A stretch of 64,000 bases of DNA from contig OY282352.1 of NCBI GenBank assembly GCA_958295495.1, positions 186,001 through 250,000 of the forward strand, read 5' to 3'. The notes under the pieces are model-generated. The model was not told the origin of the DNA. It saw nothing but the letters and a program-made list of their open reading frames with translations, and made no database searches. A program made the translations under genes and the position numbers. This DNA is from an uncultured Latescibacterota bacterium. Lineage in GTDB: Bacteria > Latescibacterota > UBA2968 > UBA8231. Of the stretch, positions 1 through 8,888 are shown piece by piece (position 1 is the stretch's first letter; each line of letters opens with the position of its first letter).

Positions 1-779
1 CCAAACCGCAGACGACTCGCAGCCGCATCCTCGGCATCCTCACCCGTCTCCAGAGCCAGATAATTTTTTTGGACACGCCGGGCCTGCTCAACGCCTCCTA
101 CAAGCTGCACGAGACCATGGCGCGCCAGATCGACCAAGCCGCTCGCCAAGCCGACCTAGTCTTGCTGCTGTTCGACGCCTCCCGCCCCAAAGACCGCAGC
201 GCGTTAGTGAAGCACTTCCTTGAGCGCGTACAGGCACCCGTTTTAGCCGTGCTCAACAAGATCGACCTAGTACAACCCACCCAGCTAGAGGCCCTGCAAA
301 AGAGTCTCTCGGACGAGTTCGGCATCGCAAGCCCGATCCCGGTTTCCGCCCTGCGCGGCGACGGACTCGGCAAATTGCTGTCGCGTCTAGAGGCCCAGCT
401 ACCCTGCGGCCCCAAGCTCTACCCAGACGATATGGTGGCCGAACAGCCCGAACGGTTTTTTGCCGCCGAGTGGATCCGCGAGGCCGCCTTTGAACACCTC
501 GAGGACGAGCTACCCTACGCCATCAACATCCACATCGAGGAATTCCGCCAGCGCCGAGGCCACAAAACCTACATTAGCGCTATTATCTACGTCGGGCGCG
601 AGAGCCAAAAGGGCATCGTCATCGGCAAGAAGGGCATGCGCCTGCGGTCCATCGGACGCCGAGCACGCGCTGCCTTAGAGGAACTACTCGATGCGCCCGT
701 CTATATAGAACTATGGGTAAAAGTCCGCCCGGATTGGCGCGACAAAGAGCGCGATTTGCGGGAATTTGGTTATCTCTGA
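1..779 (+). CDS. era: GTPase Era, 3' part (5' end outside window)
   Basis: Era is an essential GTPase that binds 16S rRNA and assists 30S maturation. The reading frame is open from the first base (codons from position 3), so the start lies upstream. The visible part begins in the G2 region (KPQTT), then has the G3 motif DTPG, the G4 motif NKID and a G5-like SALRG. It ends with a KH RNA-binding domain (IVIGKKGMRLRSIG) and the usual closing segment WVKVRPDWR...FGYL. The last 61 bp belong to a 68-bp segment repeated at 7126-7193, so this 3' end is one arm of an inserted island. The encoded C-terminus looks normal, so the protein should be functional. In the ancestral arrangement purD probably followed directly. 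Confidence 0.95.
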   Translation, partial: KPQTTRSRILGILTRLQSQIIFLDTPGLLNASYKLHETMARQIDQAARQADLVLLLFDASRPKDRSALVKHFLERVQAPVLAVLNKIDLVQPTQLEALQKSLSDEFGIASPIPVSALRGDGLGKLLSRLEAQLPCGPKLYPDDMVAEQPERFFAAEWIREAAFEHLEDELPYAINIHIEEFRQRRGHKTYISAIIYVGRESQKGIVIGKKGMRLRSIGRRARAALEELLDAPVYIELWVKVRPDWRDKERDLREFGYL

Positions 780-786
780 ACCTGAG
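719..786 (+). repeat. 68-bp direct repeat, left copy (end of era)
   Basis: This segment covers the last 61 bases of era including its stop codon plus 7 more. It recurs at 7126-7193 with a single mismatch (A at 780, G at 7187). The flanking bases differ on both sides. The pair brackets the two-gene island, as attL/attR would for an element integrated in the 3' end of a conserved gene. Confidence 0.93.
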
Positions 787-869
787 TTGACGGCCCCATG
801 AATCAGGACCATATTGCCGCTGAACTGATGGGATATGGATCAAAAAGACAATACAAGGAATGGTTTAAT

Positions 870-3800
870 ATGCCAAGCGATCAAACTGCATCCCTTCCCG
901 ACGAGGTACACGTGGCCCCTACCCCTGATAGTGATCCTGAAGAAGCGGGCGAGGCCGCGACTCTTGTCTCCGAAATCAAGAAGAGCATCGCAGACTTGGA
1001 TGTGAAGAGTCTCGAAGTAGGGACGCTCAGTACTCTCCACAGTGCTGTTGGCCGTCTGGCCGAAATCGCTGAAATGCGTGAGGCCAGACGCCGAGATACT
1101 TTACGGCTACAGTCAAAAATCGAAGAGTGGAAGGAGTCCAAGTCCAAAAAGCTCAAAAAACTTGTAGATCCAGCATCACTAGGAGAGATTCTAGGGTCTC
1201 TCAAAGAGTCCGCCGCCGACATCGGTCAAGAGAGAGTGGAAGCGGCTCTTAATGAATGCGATGCGGCTCTTGCCATCGAGAACCGCTTCCGTGAGAAGGG
1301 TGACTCATATCGACAAGCTATAAAAGAGAGTAATTACGAATTGGTGAGTTCCCTTGCACTTGCCATGAAATCCCTTGAAGGCGAGCGCGATGCGGCTTAT
1401 GCGGCAATTAGAAAGAATATCTCCGAACGGACTCGAACTAGAGGAGAAGGCAAGGCGGAGTCGGATACCGACGCAAAAAGCGAAGAAATGACGGAGGACG
1501 ATGACCCTGAAGCTCACAGATCGGAGCCGGAACGTGAAACCGCATCCACCGCAGAACCTTTGGTCGAAGACTATCAAGATTCAACTGAGAGCGAGGTAGC
1601 CCTTGACAGTGGAGTTGAGAACGACCGCTCAGACAAGGCACCTACGGACGAAACAAGGGAGATTGACGAGTTACCGACAGACGAACTAGCTGAGCCCGAT
1701 AACCTAGATGAGGCGAGCGTCCCACAGCCGACTCCCGACGACAAAGAAATATCGGTCGAACAAATAGAAGAAAAAATCGCTACGGAGATCAAGCGCGGTC
1801 GTTTCGGACTCGCCTACCATCTTGCTCTCGCGATGCCAGAGGCGCTACCTAGTCCGAGTGTGGTCGAGTTCGTTGCAAGCAACTATGTGACCGATGAGAG
1901 TGCCCCGGCGGTGGATGAACTGTCCCACCTCGCAGAAGAGCTACTGGGCAAGCTTGAGGAGACCCTAGACAAAAAGCCGGACCTAGTTCGACGCAACCAT
2001 GCAACCCTGATAGCGAGTGCCGCGCTGTCTCCTGCCCTAGTAGCTCCACGTGGCTGGGTCGCCACTCTGCTCAAGTTAATGGAGCCACGGGTCGCCACTC
2101 TGCCCTCATTGCGGGAACTGGTACAGAGCGTGAGCGACGCATCGCTTAGAGGTGCCTACCTTCCCATTGAACTACTTCGCGAAGACAGCTCATTAGAAGA
2201 GTGGAAAGAAAAGGCAGAAGCCCTTCAGAAAGAAGGGAGAGCATGGATCGATGCCGAACGCCGCTCGAAGATCATATACGCTCCCGCGACTAGACTATGG
2301 TACCGGATACTCGAAGATTGGGAAAATAAGCAGTGTGCTTCGATCGGTCGAATGTTCAAATCGCTAGAAAAACCTATTGACGAGATTAACTCCGACACCG
2401 TCAAGAAAATTGCCGAACACTGGCACCAACATAGGGACCGAGAGATTGACCGGATTGACCGATCAATCCGGGGAACAGCATCTACTACTAACGGCATCAC
2501 TGCCCGCGCCCGGTCTCGTTTGCAGAGAAAGATCAGCGAAGCCATCGCCTTCTCCGAACGCTGGCGTACGCTCCTCGCAGCACGGCCAACTCAGGGACAA
2601 ACGTTCCACAAAGAGTGGAAGGATAAACTGCGTACCACGTCAAAAAAGCATGGTATAACAGCTCTCCAAGAGATCAATGGACTAGCTACACCTATCGCTT
2701 ATCGAGCTAAAGAGTTGGTCCAACGCTACATCGCGATGTTTGAAGATAAAAAGGAAGATAAAAAGATTGAACCTTCGCGATTGCGACTACAGGATTTGTT
2801 GAACGGAGACTTGTTCGCCGATCCGAGCGTCCGGTTTAATGACTCGGCCCATCCGTCTGATTCATCACTTGCAATTAGTCGCTTGCTACACTTGACCGAA
2901 CAAAACGAACTAGATTTCCCAAACGCTATTATAGAACGTGCAAAGTGCGGCGATTTCGGAGTGACTGAAATGGCCCTTGATTTCCTAGAACGAGCCGGGA
3001 GTCTCAGCGAAGATGTCATAGACCGTATTCGTCTCCATGTTGAGACAGAACGCGAGCAAGCGGAGAGGAAGCTTGCGGAGCGTATCCGCAATACTAAAGA
3101 CCGTCTCGACGCTGCCTACGCTCGAGGCACTCTGACTATGGAGGAGGTCGAAGAACTTCTCTACGGAATTCCGTCGAACGACTTGTCTGAAATCAATGAC
3201 TTCGCTCCCTGCTCCAAAGAGCTTGACCGTATCGACAAAAAGATTGACAATTCGCAGCAAAAGCGGCGTAATAAGGTGACGAAGCGGCTTGAGTCTCTGA
3301 AAAAGAAAGATGTACGATTGGAAGACGCAGAGCGAATCAAAATGGCCATCGAGAAGAATAACTACCAAGTTGCCGAGGATTACATAGAAAGGGTAGAGAG
3401 CGGAAAATCTCTACCCGACGAACTGAATCTCGATCGTGCCTTTGATCGTTTTTTTCCTGACTTTGTTGATAAGTACAACAAGTTACTGCCATCAGATACT
3501 GTGTTAGAGCGGACGCAAAATGCCGCGTTAGATCGGATCCGTAGAGTGCTTAAAAACGTACACATGGGATCAGGGAACGACGAAGCCGATTTCACCGAAG
3601 CATGGTCTCAATTATACGATTTAGGTAATATGATCTTAGGTAATATGACCGATGCGTTGAAGAACTTTATGAGCACACTCGGCTTCACAAATGTGAACGT
3701 ATCATCTAAAGGGAAGACGAGCACCGGAGTGGAAACGTTCCAGCTTCAGACAACGTCTATTGTAGATCGCAATATCGCTCAACTCCCAGATTTCGGCTCG

Positions 3801-6194
3801 CAAGCTGGCGGACGCTATCGACTTGTCCCAATCCGCAACCGCTTCACTGGAGAAGCAATTGTCCAAGCAGCTGAATCGTGGAACGCGGTTGGGGGACCAA
3901 CTATCATCCTCTTTCTGAATGTTCTAACCGTCGAGGAGCGCCGCGAACTAGCACGTGAGCTCAGTTCCGGCACGTTCCAGCCGACCCTAGTTCTTGACGA
4001 AGCACTCGTCGCCTTCCTTGCGGTGGAGTCCGGTAAACGCCTCAGTGCGTTTTTTGAATGCGCGTCAGCTTTCTCCTTCTCCCAACCGTTCGATCCAGAT
4101 GCGATCAAAGTTCCGCCCGAAATGTTCTTTGGCCGCGAGACCGAACGCCGTGCAATTCTTAGCATGGAGGGGGATATGACCCACCTCGTTTACGGTGGCA
4201 GGCGGCTCGGCAAGACCGTGTTATTCAGAGATACAGAGCGCAAAGCTAAGGCAAAGCCTCCTAATGAGTTAGTAATCTTTCTCAGCCTCAGGGATTCGGG
4301 AATTGGCCAGAGTGGCCAGACCGATGAATTATGGAGTCTATTCGCCAAGGAGCTTGCCAACTATGAAATCGTTCATCCCCAGACCCTTCTCCATAGTTCA
4401 GTTGGAGAAGATGTTAAGAAATGGCTTAACGAGGACTCAAACCGTCGTATTTTGTTTTTGGTTGACGAAGCCGACGATTTCCTCGATGTGGAACGCACAC
4501 TAGATCCACCCTATAAAGTTTTGGAGCAAATTAAGAATCTAATGGAGGACACGGGAAGGAAGTTCAAAGTAGTATTTGCCGGCTTGCATAACGTTCAGCG
4601 TGCGGTGCGAGATCCTAACAATCCATTTACACATATGATGGGCCGACCTGTTCGAATCGGGCCGATGTTACCAGATACGGATGGGACCTCAATTGAGAAT
4701 TTGATTCGTGCCCCGCTTGAGGCACTTGGTTATCGTTTCGCTTCAACCGACTTAGTAATTCGGATCGCTGCGGAAACAAACTATTATCCGGCACTTGCAC
4801 AGCTATTCTGTAAAGATCTGTTGTGGAACCTGCGTAAGAACGGTATCGCGGACGAAGAGGATGGTCCTCCCTATACGATCCAGCCAAAAGACGTTGATCG
4901 CGTCTTTGACTCGCGAGAGACCCGTGACCGTATCCGCGATCTGTTCGCGTGGACAATCCAACTTGATCCAAGATACGAGTTCCTGACGTATCTCATCGCC
5001 CTAGAAAGCTTCGACAACGAGAGCGCAGAATCGAGAGGCGTATCGCTTTCTGATATTCGCGCTACATCACTCAAGGATTGGCGTGAAGGCTTCGATTCGG
5101 ATCAGAGCTTTTGGATATTCGAGGTTCTGCTTGAGGAGATGGTCGGCCTCGGCATCCTGAAGGAAGTGTCTGACAAAAGGTTCTCCATCCGTACGCGTAA
5201 CCTGCGCATGTTACTCGGTAACGACGACGAAATCGAACGACGGTACATAGACGCTATGGAGCGGAAACCTCCTGAGCGTCCTCATCCTTCCGAATTTCGC
5301 AGAACCATAATCGATAGGAGGCTGTCCCCGCTCACGGCTGGCCAAGAGAGCAAGTTGCTTTCCAACGAGCCGAGCGTCGGACTCATCTTCGGAACACGCC
5401 TTGCCGGACTTGACCAAGTGCATCAATCGCTCAAACAACTGTGTGAATCATCCGACCAAACTAATCACACGGGAGGTCCGTCCCTAGAGTTACACAACGC
5501 TTTGGATGCAACTTCCTTGAGATCGAAACTCAGAGAAATCTTAAAACGCAGGAGCGGCTTCCATATCGTTCTCGTGGATAGCGGTGATTGGAATCGAGGT
5601 CTAATAGATGAAGCCCTTGAATTCGTCTCCGGACACCGCTCTCTTAATCGAACCATTCGGCCGGTATTTCTCGGAGGTCCGGCCGAAGCTGGGGAATGGC
5701 TGAAGAAGCCTCTCTCGTGGCGCAAGGGCAATACGGTACTTCGAGACATTTGGCTTGGACCTTGTGACAAGAATTTCGCTTATACATGGCTGAGGAAAGA
5801 GGAAGCACCCGCTTACAATGATCTGGCGAACCAAGATAGCATGAGCGATTCGCCTTGGCCGGTAGTGGTCGAAGCAGCCGCCCTCAGAGACCCGACACCT
5901 AAATCGATCGAGGAGGCGACCCGCGTCGCTCTTGCAGATCAGGACCTTGTCTCCGACATCCTCGGCTTGCCAGAAACGAAGTCTGCATTGCGCGTATTAT
6001 CCATGTTTTCTGATAAAATGACTCCTGACGATCTTTCCGAGTTATCGAATGAACTAGACAGTAATGTAATATCTCCTGAGGACGCACTCCATATTCTGGA
6101 CTGGGCCAGTCACCTCGGCATTGTGAAGGACAGGGAAGGCTATCGGCTCGACTCGGCCTACGCGATAGGCTTGAAGGCGATTTTTGAAGTGTGA
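870..6194 (+). CDS. Giant P-loop ATPase (AAA/ATPase_2-like), island gene 1
   Basis: The protein is about 1,774 residues. The first ~1,050 residues are mostly charged helix and coiled coil, with a long acidic, Ser/Glu-rich linker encoded at about 1440-1770. An NTPase domain follows: FFGRE lead-in, Walker A GGRRLGKT (4194-4217) and Walker B ILFLVDE (4449-4469). This is the arrangement of the archaeal ATPase/AAA_16-like P-loop families. Next comes a winged-helix-like stretch (about 4950-5250). A second NTPase-like module follows (about 5340-5700), with GLIFGTRLAG where Walker A should be and IVLVDSGDW as a Walker-B-like strand; it lacks GKT and looks degenerate. The start is placed at 870 because AAGGAA stands 9 nt upstream; ATG 798 is in frame but has no Shine-Dalgarno sequence. 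The stop overlaps the next gene by 4 bp, so the two are probably co-translated. Exact family not recognised; a sensor or motor of an anti-phage system is inference. Confidence 0.72.
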   Translation: MPSDQTASLPDEVHVAPTPDSDPEEAGEAATLVSEIKKSIADLDVKSLEVGTLSTLHSAVGRLAEIAEMREARRRDTLRLQSKIEEWKESKSKKLKKLVDPASLGEILGSLKESAADIGQERVEAALNECDAALAIENRFREKGDSYRQAIKESNYELVSSLALAMKSLEGERDAAYAAIRKNISERTRTRGEGKAESDTDAKSEEMTEDDDPEAHRSEPERETASTAEPLVEDYQDSTESEVALDSGVENDRSDKAPTDETREIDELPTDELAEPDNLDEASVPQPTPDDKEISVEQIEEKIATEIKRGRFGLAYHLALAMPEALPSPSVVEFVASNYVTDESAPAVDELSHLAEELLGKLEETLDKKPDLVRRNHATLIASAALSPALVAPRGWVATLLKLMEPRVATLPSLRELVQSVSDASLRGAYLPIELLREDSSLEEWKEKAEALQKEGRAWIDAERRSKIIYAPATRLWYRILEDWENKQCASIGRMFKSLEKPIDEINSDTVKKIAEHWHQHRDREIDRIDRSIRGTASTTNGITARARSRLQRKISEAIAFSERWRTLLAARPTQGQTFHKEWKDKLRTTSKKHGITALQEINGLATPIAYRAKELVQRYIAMFEDKKEDKKIEPSRLRLQDLLNGDLFADPSVRFNDSAHPSDSSLAISRLLHLTEQNELDFPNAIIERAKCGDFGVTEMALDFLERAGSLSEDVIDRIRLHVETEREQAERKLAERIRNTKDRLDAAYARGTLTMEEVEELLYGIPSNDLSEINDFAPCSKELDRIDKKIDNSQQKRRNKVTKRLESLKKKDVRLEDAERIKMAIEKNNYQVAEDYIERVESGKSLPDELNLDRAFDRFFPDFVDKYNKLLPSDTVLERTQNAALDRIRRVLKNVHMGSGNDEADFTEAWSQLYDLGNMILGNMTDALKNFMSTLGFTNVNVSSKGKTSTGVETFQLQTTSIVDRNIAQLPDFGSQAGGRYRLVPIRNRFTGEAIVQAAESWNAVGGPTIILFLNVLTVEERRELARELSSGTFQPTLVLDEALVAFLAVESGKRLSAFFECASAFSFSQPFDPDAIKVPPEMFFGRETERRAILSMEGDMTHLVYGGRRLGKTVLFRDTERKAKAKPPNELVIFLSLRDSGIGQSGQTDELWSLFAKELANYEIVHPQTLLHSSVGEDVKKWLNEDSNRRILFLVDEADDFLDVERTLDPPYKVLEQIKNLMEDTGRKFKVVFAGLHNVQRAVRDPNNPFTHMMGRPVRIGPMLPDTDGTSIENLIRAPLEALGYRFASTDLVIRIAAETNYYPALAQLFCKDLLWNLRKNGIADEEDGPPYTIQPKDVDRVFDSRETRDRIRDLFAWTIQLDPRYEFLTYLIALESFDNESAESRGVSLSDIRATSLKDWREGFDSDQSFWIFEVLLEEMVGLGILKEVSDKRFSIRTRNLRMLLGNDDEIERRYIDAMERKPPERPHPSEFRRTIIDRRLSPLTAGQESKLLSNEPSVGLIFGTRLAGLDQVHQSLKQLCESSDQTNHTGGPSLELHNALDATSLRSKLREILKRRSGFHIVLVDSGDWNRGLIDEALEFVSGHRSLNRTIRPVFLGGPAEAGEWLKKPLSWRKGNTVLRDIWLGPCDKNFAYTWLRKEEAPAYNDLANQDSMSDSPWPVVVEAAALRDPTPKSIEEATRVALADQDLVSDILGLPETKSALRVLSMFSDKMTPDDLSELSNELDSNVISPEDALHILDWASHLGIVKDREGYRLDSAYAIGLKAIFEV

Positions 6195-7120
6195 ACTTTC
6201 TGCACTCTTGGGCCTGCCTGCCTGGGCCAATGTACTTCTTAGATGCCATCATTGAGGATTTAGCCGATGGAAATACCGTCATCGCAGGTCTTCCTGATGG
6301 GATATCACCTGGGATTGCCGTAGAAGTCGCTGAGGCGGTCAAGCGCAAGGGCTTGGGACAATGGTCCGTCGTGAGGTCAGTTGAAGCAGGTCAACGGACC
6401 CCGGCAGAATTAGTCAGGCAGCGCTCCCAAAGCGATAGCACCAAGGGCCTCATACTGTGGGTTGACGCGACTGGCGAGGATAAAGTAGCGAAAGCGTGGG
6501 GTGAGTACGCCTTGCGAATCGCTGGGTCTCCTGAATTATCTCGGATCTGTATTGCGATGCATACGGCTTGCGCCAAGGCATGCCGGGAAGACAGAGGGCT
6601 GCGTCGGCGTTTCTGGAAAGATTTTGTGACCTCTACCGATAGCCGCGTATTTGCAGAGCGCTATGTCCGACGTTTTGAACATAGCGAAGCACATGTTGCG
6701 CTCAAAGGTACACTCGTCGCCGAACTTGCCGGCCCTGACCTAGCTTTCGCAACTAAACTCTCCAACACACCTCTCGAACGCATTCTTGACCCGGAGAGTT
6801 ACCCGCCTGAATGTATCTGGGCAGCGCAGATATCAATCCTTTTCCCGCTCATTGATCGCGAGCGTCGCCGTTTGCTGGAGACTTACCGAGACTTTTGGTG
6901 CTTGCCACATGTCCGTGAGGACGGACGAGAAATTAGGCAAATAGAAAAACTGGAAATCGGGGACATGGACACCCAAGCTCAACAGAGCAGGGCATTCAGA
7001 AACGAGCGGAAACGCATTGACTGGCTCCGGCGGGTACGAAACGATCTAGCACATCTGAAAATCGTGCCGTGGGCAACCTTGAACTCGCGCATAGCCCGCC
7101 AGATCGTAGATTTCACGTAG
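6191..7120 (+). CDS. HEPN-motif protein, island gene 2
   Basis: This 309-residue protein starts at GTG inside the stop of the ATPase gene (GTGA overlap). The N-terminal ~170 residues resemble a degenerate NTPase fold: a hydrophobic strand and loop (VIAGLPDGISPG) and a second strand LILWVDATG placed like Walker B, but no GKS/GKT. The C-terminal ~110 residues are helical and carry RNDLAH at residues 283-288. This fits the RX4-6H signature of HEPN ribonuclease domains. HEPN proteins are frequent RNase effectors of toxin-antitoxin and anti-phage systems. The pairing suggests that the ATPase controls a HEPN RNase, but that is inference. RN..AH also occurs in non-catalytic HEPN-like helical bundles, so nuclease activity is not certain. 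Confidence 0.68.
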   Translation: MNFLHSWACLPGPMYFLDAIIEDLADGNTVIAGLPDGISPGIAVEVAEAVKRKGLGQWSVVRSVEAGQRTPAELVRQRSQSDSTKGLILWVDATGEDKVAKAWGEYALRIAGSPELSRICIAMHTACAKACREDRGLRRRFWKDFVTSTDSRVFAERYVRRFEHSEAHVALKGTLVAELAGPDLAFATKLSNTPLERILDPESYPPECIWAAQISILFPLIDRERRRLLETYRDFWCLPHVREDGREIRQIEKLEIGDMDTQAQQSRAFRNERKRIDWLRRVRNDLAHLKIVPWATLNSRIARQIVDFT

Positions 7121-7125
7121 AGATC

Positions 7126-7193
7126 AAAAGTCCGCCCGGATTGGCGCGACAAAGAGCGCGATTTGCGGGAATTTGGTTATCTCTGAGCCTGAG
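7126..7193 (+). repeat. 68-bp direct repeat, right copy (era tail remnant before purD)
   Basis: This is the second copy of the 68-bp era 3' end, separated from island gene 2 by 5 bases. It holds only the last ~20 codons of era and its stop, with no start, so it is not a gene. The purD reading frame happens to stay open back into it (TTG at 7173), which can mislead start calling. Confidence 0.93.
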
Positions 7194-7205
7194 AAAGGAA
7201 CGCCA

Positions 7206-8513
7206 ATGAACGTCCTAGTCGTCGGCAAGGGGGGGCGCGAACACGCTCTCGTGTGGAAGCTGGCGCAGAGCCAGCGCATCGACAAACTCTACGCAGCCCC
7301 CGGCAATCCCGGCATGACCGCCCTCGCCGAATGCGTCGATATCCGCGTCGATACCCCGGTGGCCGAGCGCGAAAAACTCGTCGGCGAAATCGAGCGCCTA
7401 GTCGCCTTTGCCCACGAGCGGCAAATCGAGCTGACCGTCGTCGGCCCAGACGACGCCCTAGCCGGCGGCATCGTCGATCGCTTCCGCGCCAGCGGCCTTG
7501 CAATCTTCGGCCCCACCGAGGCCGCCGCCCGCATCGAAAGCAGCAAGGTCTTTGCCAAAGAGCTGATGGAGCGCGTCGGCGTCCCCACCGCCCGGCACCA
7601 GAGCTTCACCGACAGCCAAGCCGCCAGGGCCTATATCCGCGAACAGGGTGCCCCGATCGTGGTCAAGGCCAGCGGCTTAGCCGCCGGCAAGGGCGCGGTC
7701 ATCTGCCACAGGGTAGATCAAGCTCTCGCAGCAGCGCACGAAATGCTCGACGAAGGCGTCTTAGGCGGAGCGGGTCGCCAGATCGTCGTCGAGGAATACA
7801 TGGCCGGCGAGGAAGCCTCGCTTTTCGCCCTTTGCGATGGCGAGCATTTTATCACCCTGACGCCCGCCCAAGACCACAAAGCCATCTACGCCGACGACCA
7901 AGGCCCCAATACCGGCGGCATGGGGGCCTACGCTCCGGCACCCGTGATGACGCCGGCCCTCGTGCGCGACGCCGAGGAGCGCGTCATCCGGCCCGTGCTC
8001 GCCGAAATGCGCCGGCTGGGCACCCCCTACCAAGGCGTGCTTTACTGCGGGATGATGTGTACCGACGCCGGGGTTAAAGTCGTAGAGTTCAACGCCCGCT
8101 TAGGCGACCCTGAATGCCAGATCCTCATGCCCCTGCTCAAAACCGACCTCGTCGATTTGCTCATCGCCGCCTGCAACGGCCGCTTAGACCAAGTGCAAGT
8201 CGAATGCGCGCCTGGGGCGGCTGTCTGCGTGGTCATGGCCTCGGACGGCTATCCGCAAGGCTATGAGAAGGGCTTCGAGATCCGCGGCTTGGAGGCTTTT
8301 GCCGACCGCGACGATCTCTTCGTCTTTCACGCCGGCACGGCCCAGCGCGACGGCCGCTTCTTTACGGATGGCGGCCGGGTGCTCGGGGTGACGGCCACAG
8401 ATGCCGATATCCAAACCGCCGTTGCCAAAGCCTACTCGGCAGTAGATCAGATCGCCTTCGCCAATGCCTATTGCCGCCGCGACATCGCCTATCGGGCGTT
8501 GGGCCGCGCCTGA
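7206..8513 (+). CDS. purD: Phosphoribosylamine--glycine ligase
   Basis: PurD makes GAR from phosphoribosylamine, glycine and ATP in purine synthesis. The protein is 435 residues, normal for the family. It opens with MNVLVVGKGGREHAL, and has the ATP-grasp signatures GGMGAYAP and EFNARLGDPE. The start at 7206 is supported by AAGGA (7195-7199); a longer frame would begin in the era-tail repeat and is not credible. It heads a purD-folB-folK-panC operon. Since the island sits between era and this gene, purD may now depend on read-through from the island operon or on a promoter inside it. Confidence 0.96.
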   Translation: MNVLVVGKGGREHALVWKLAQSQRIDKLYAAPGNPGMTALAECVDIRVDTPVAEREKLVGEIERLVAFAHERQIELTVVGPDDALAGGIVDRFRASGLAIFGPTEAAARIESSKVFAKELMERVGVPTARHQSFTDSQAARAYIREQGAPIVVKASGLAAGKGAVICHRVDQALAAAHEMLDEGVLGGAGRQIVVEEYMAGEEASLFALCDGEHFITLTPAQDHKAIYADDQGPNTGGMGAYAPAPVMTPALVRDAEERVIRPVLAEMRRLGTPYQGVLYCGMMCTDAGVKVVEFNARLGDPECQILMPLLKTDLVDLLIAACNGRLDQVQVECAPGAAVCVVMASDGYPQGYEKGFEIRGLEAFADRDDLFVFHAGTAQRDGRFFTDGGRVLGVTATDADIQTAVAKAYSAVDQIAFANAYCRRDIAYRALGRA

Positions 8514-8522
8514 GCTTTTGCC

Positions 8523-8888
8523 ATGCCCAAAGACGTCCTGCGCCTGTGCAATATGCGCTTTTTTGCCTACCACGGGCTTTTCCCCGAAGAGACCGCACTC
8601 GGCCAGCACTACGAGGTCGATGTCGAACTCTACGGCGACTTTCGCCAAGCGGGGCGCAGCGACGACATTGACGCGGCGATCAACTATCCAGACGTGTACT
8701 CACTAGTGGCCAATGTAGTCACTGGCAAGCCTTGCAAATTGGTCGAAGCCCTCGCCGAGCGCATCGCCGAGACGGTGGGTGCTCACTGCGCCCCGGTCGA
8801 ACTCGTCGTCCGCGTGCGCAAACCCAACCCCCCGGTCGCTGCACACTTCGACGGCATCGAAGTCGAAATACGCCGTTCCTATGCCTGA
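8523..8888 (+). CDS. folB: Dihydroneopterin aldolase
   Basis: FolB converts 7,8-dihydroneopterin to 6-hydroxymethyl-dihydropterin in folate synthesis. The 121-residue length is standard. It has the family N-terminus (MRFFAYHGLFPEE), the conserved NYPDVY and LVEALAERIAE regions, and a basic C-terminal strand VRVRKPNPPV. It begins 9 nt after purD and its stop lies inside folK, so the two are translationally coupled and act at consecutive steps. Confidence 0.93.
   Translation: MPKDVLRLCNMRFFAYHGLFPEETALGQHYEVDVELYGDFRQAGRSDDIDAAINYPDVYSLVANVVTGKPCKLVEALAERIAETVGAHCAPVELVVRVRKPNPPVAAHFDGIEVEIRRSYA

Larger units (their letters stand above)
719..7193 (+). mobile_element. Two-gene genomic island inserted at the 3' end of era
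   Basis: About 6.34 kb of unique DNA (787-7125) lies between two 68-bp direct copies of the era 3' end. The insert separates era from purD, and the right repeat copy leads straight into the purD ribosome binding site. The cargo is one tight operon: a large P-loop ATPase and a HEPN-motif protein. Codon usage is visibly richer in A/T than in the neighbouring genes, which suggests recent acquisition. No integrase, transposase, terminal inverted repeat or phage gene is present. The element would have to be mobilised in trans, or have lost its recombinase. Insertion by site-specific recombination is inference; the repeats themselves are directly visible. Confidence 0.8.

Noticed and set aside
719..7193. 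Island as a prophage or IS element
   Set aside because: No phage structural, lysis or recombinase gene and no terminal inverted repeats were seen.
7173..7205. Upstream extension of purD to TTG 7173
   Set aside because: It lies in the era-tail repeat; ATG 7206 has a ribosome binding site and the family N-terminus.
7253..8077. 274-residue Arg-rich ORF
   Set aside because: Shadow frame of purD.
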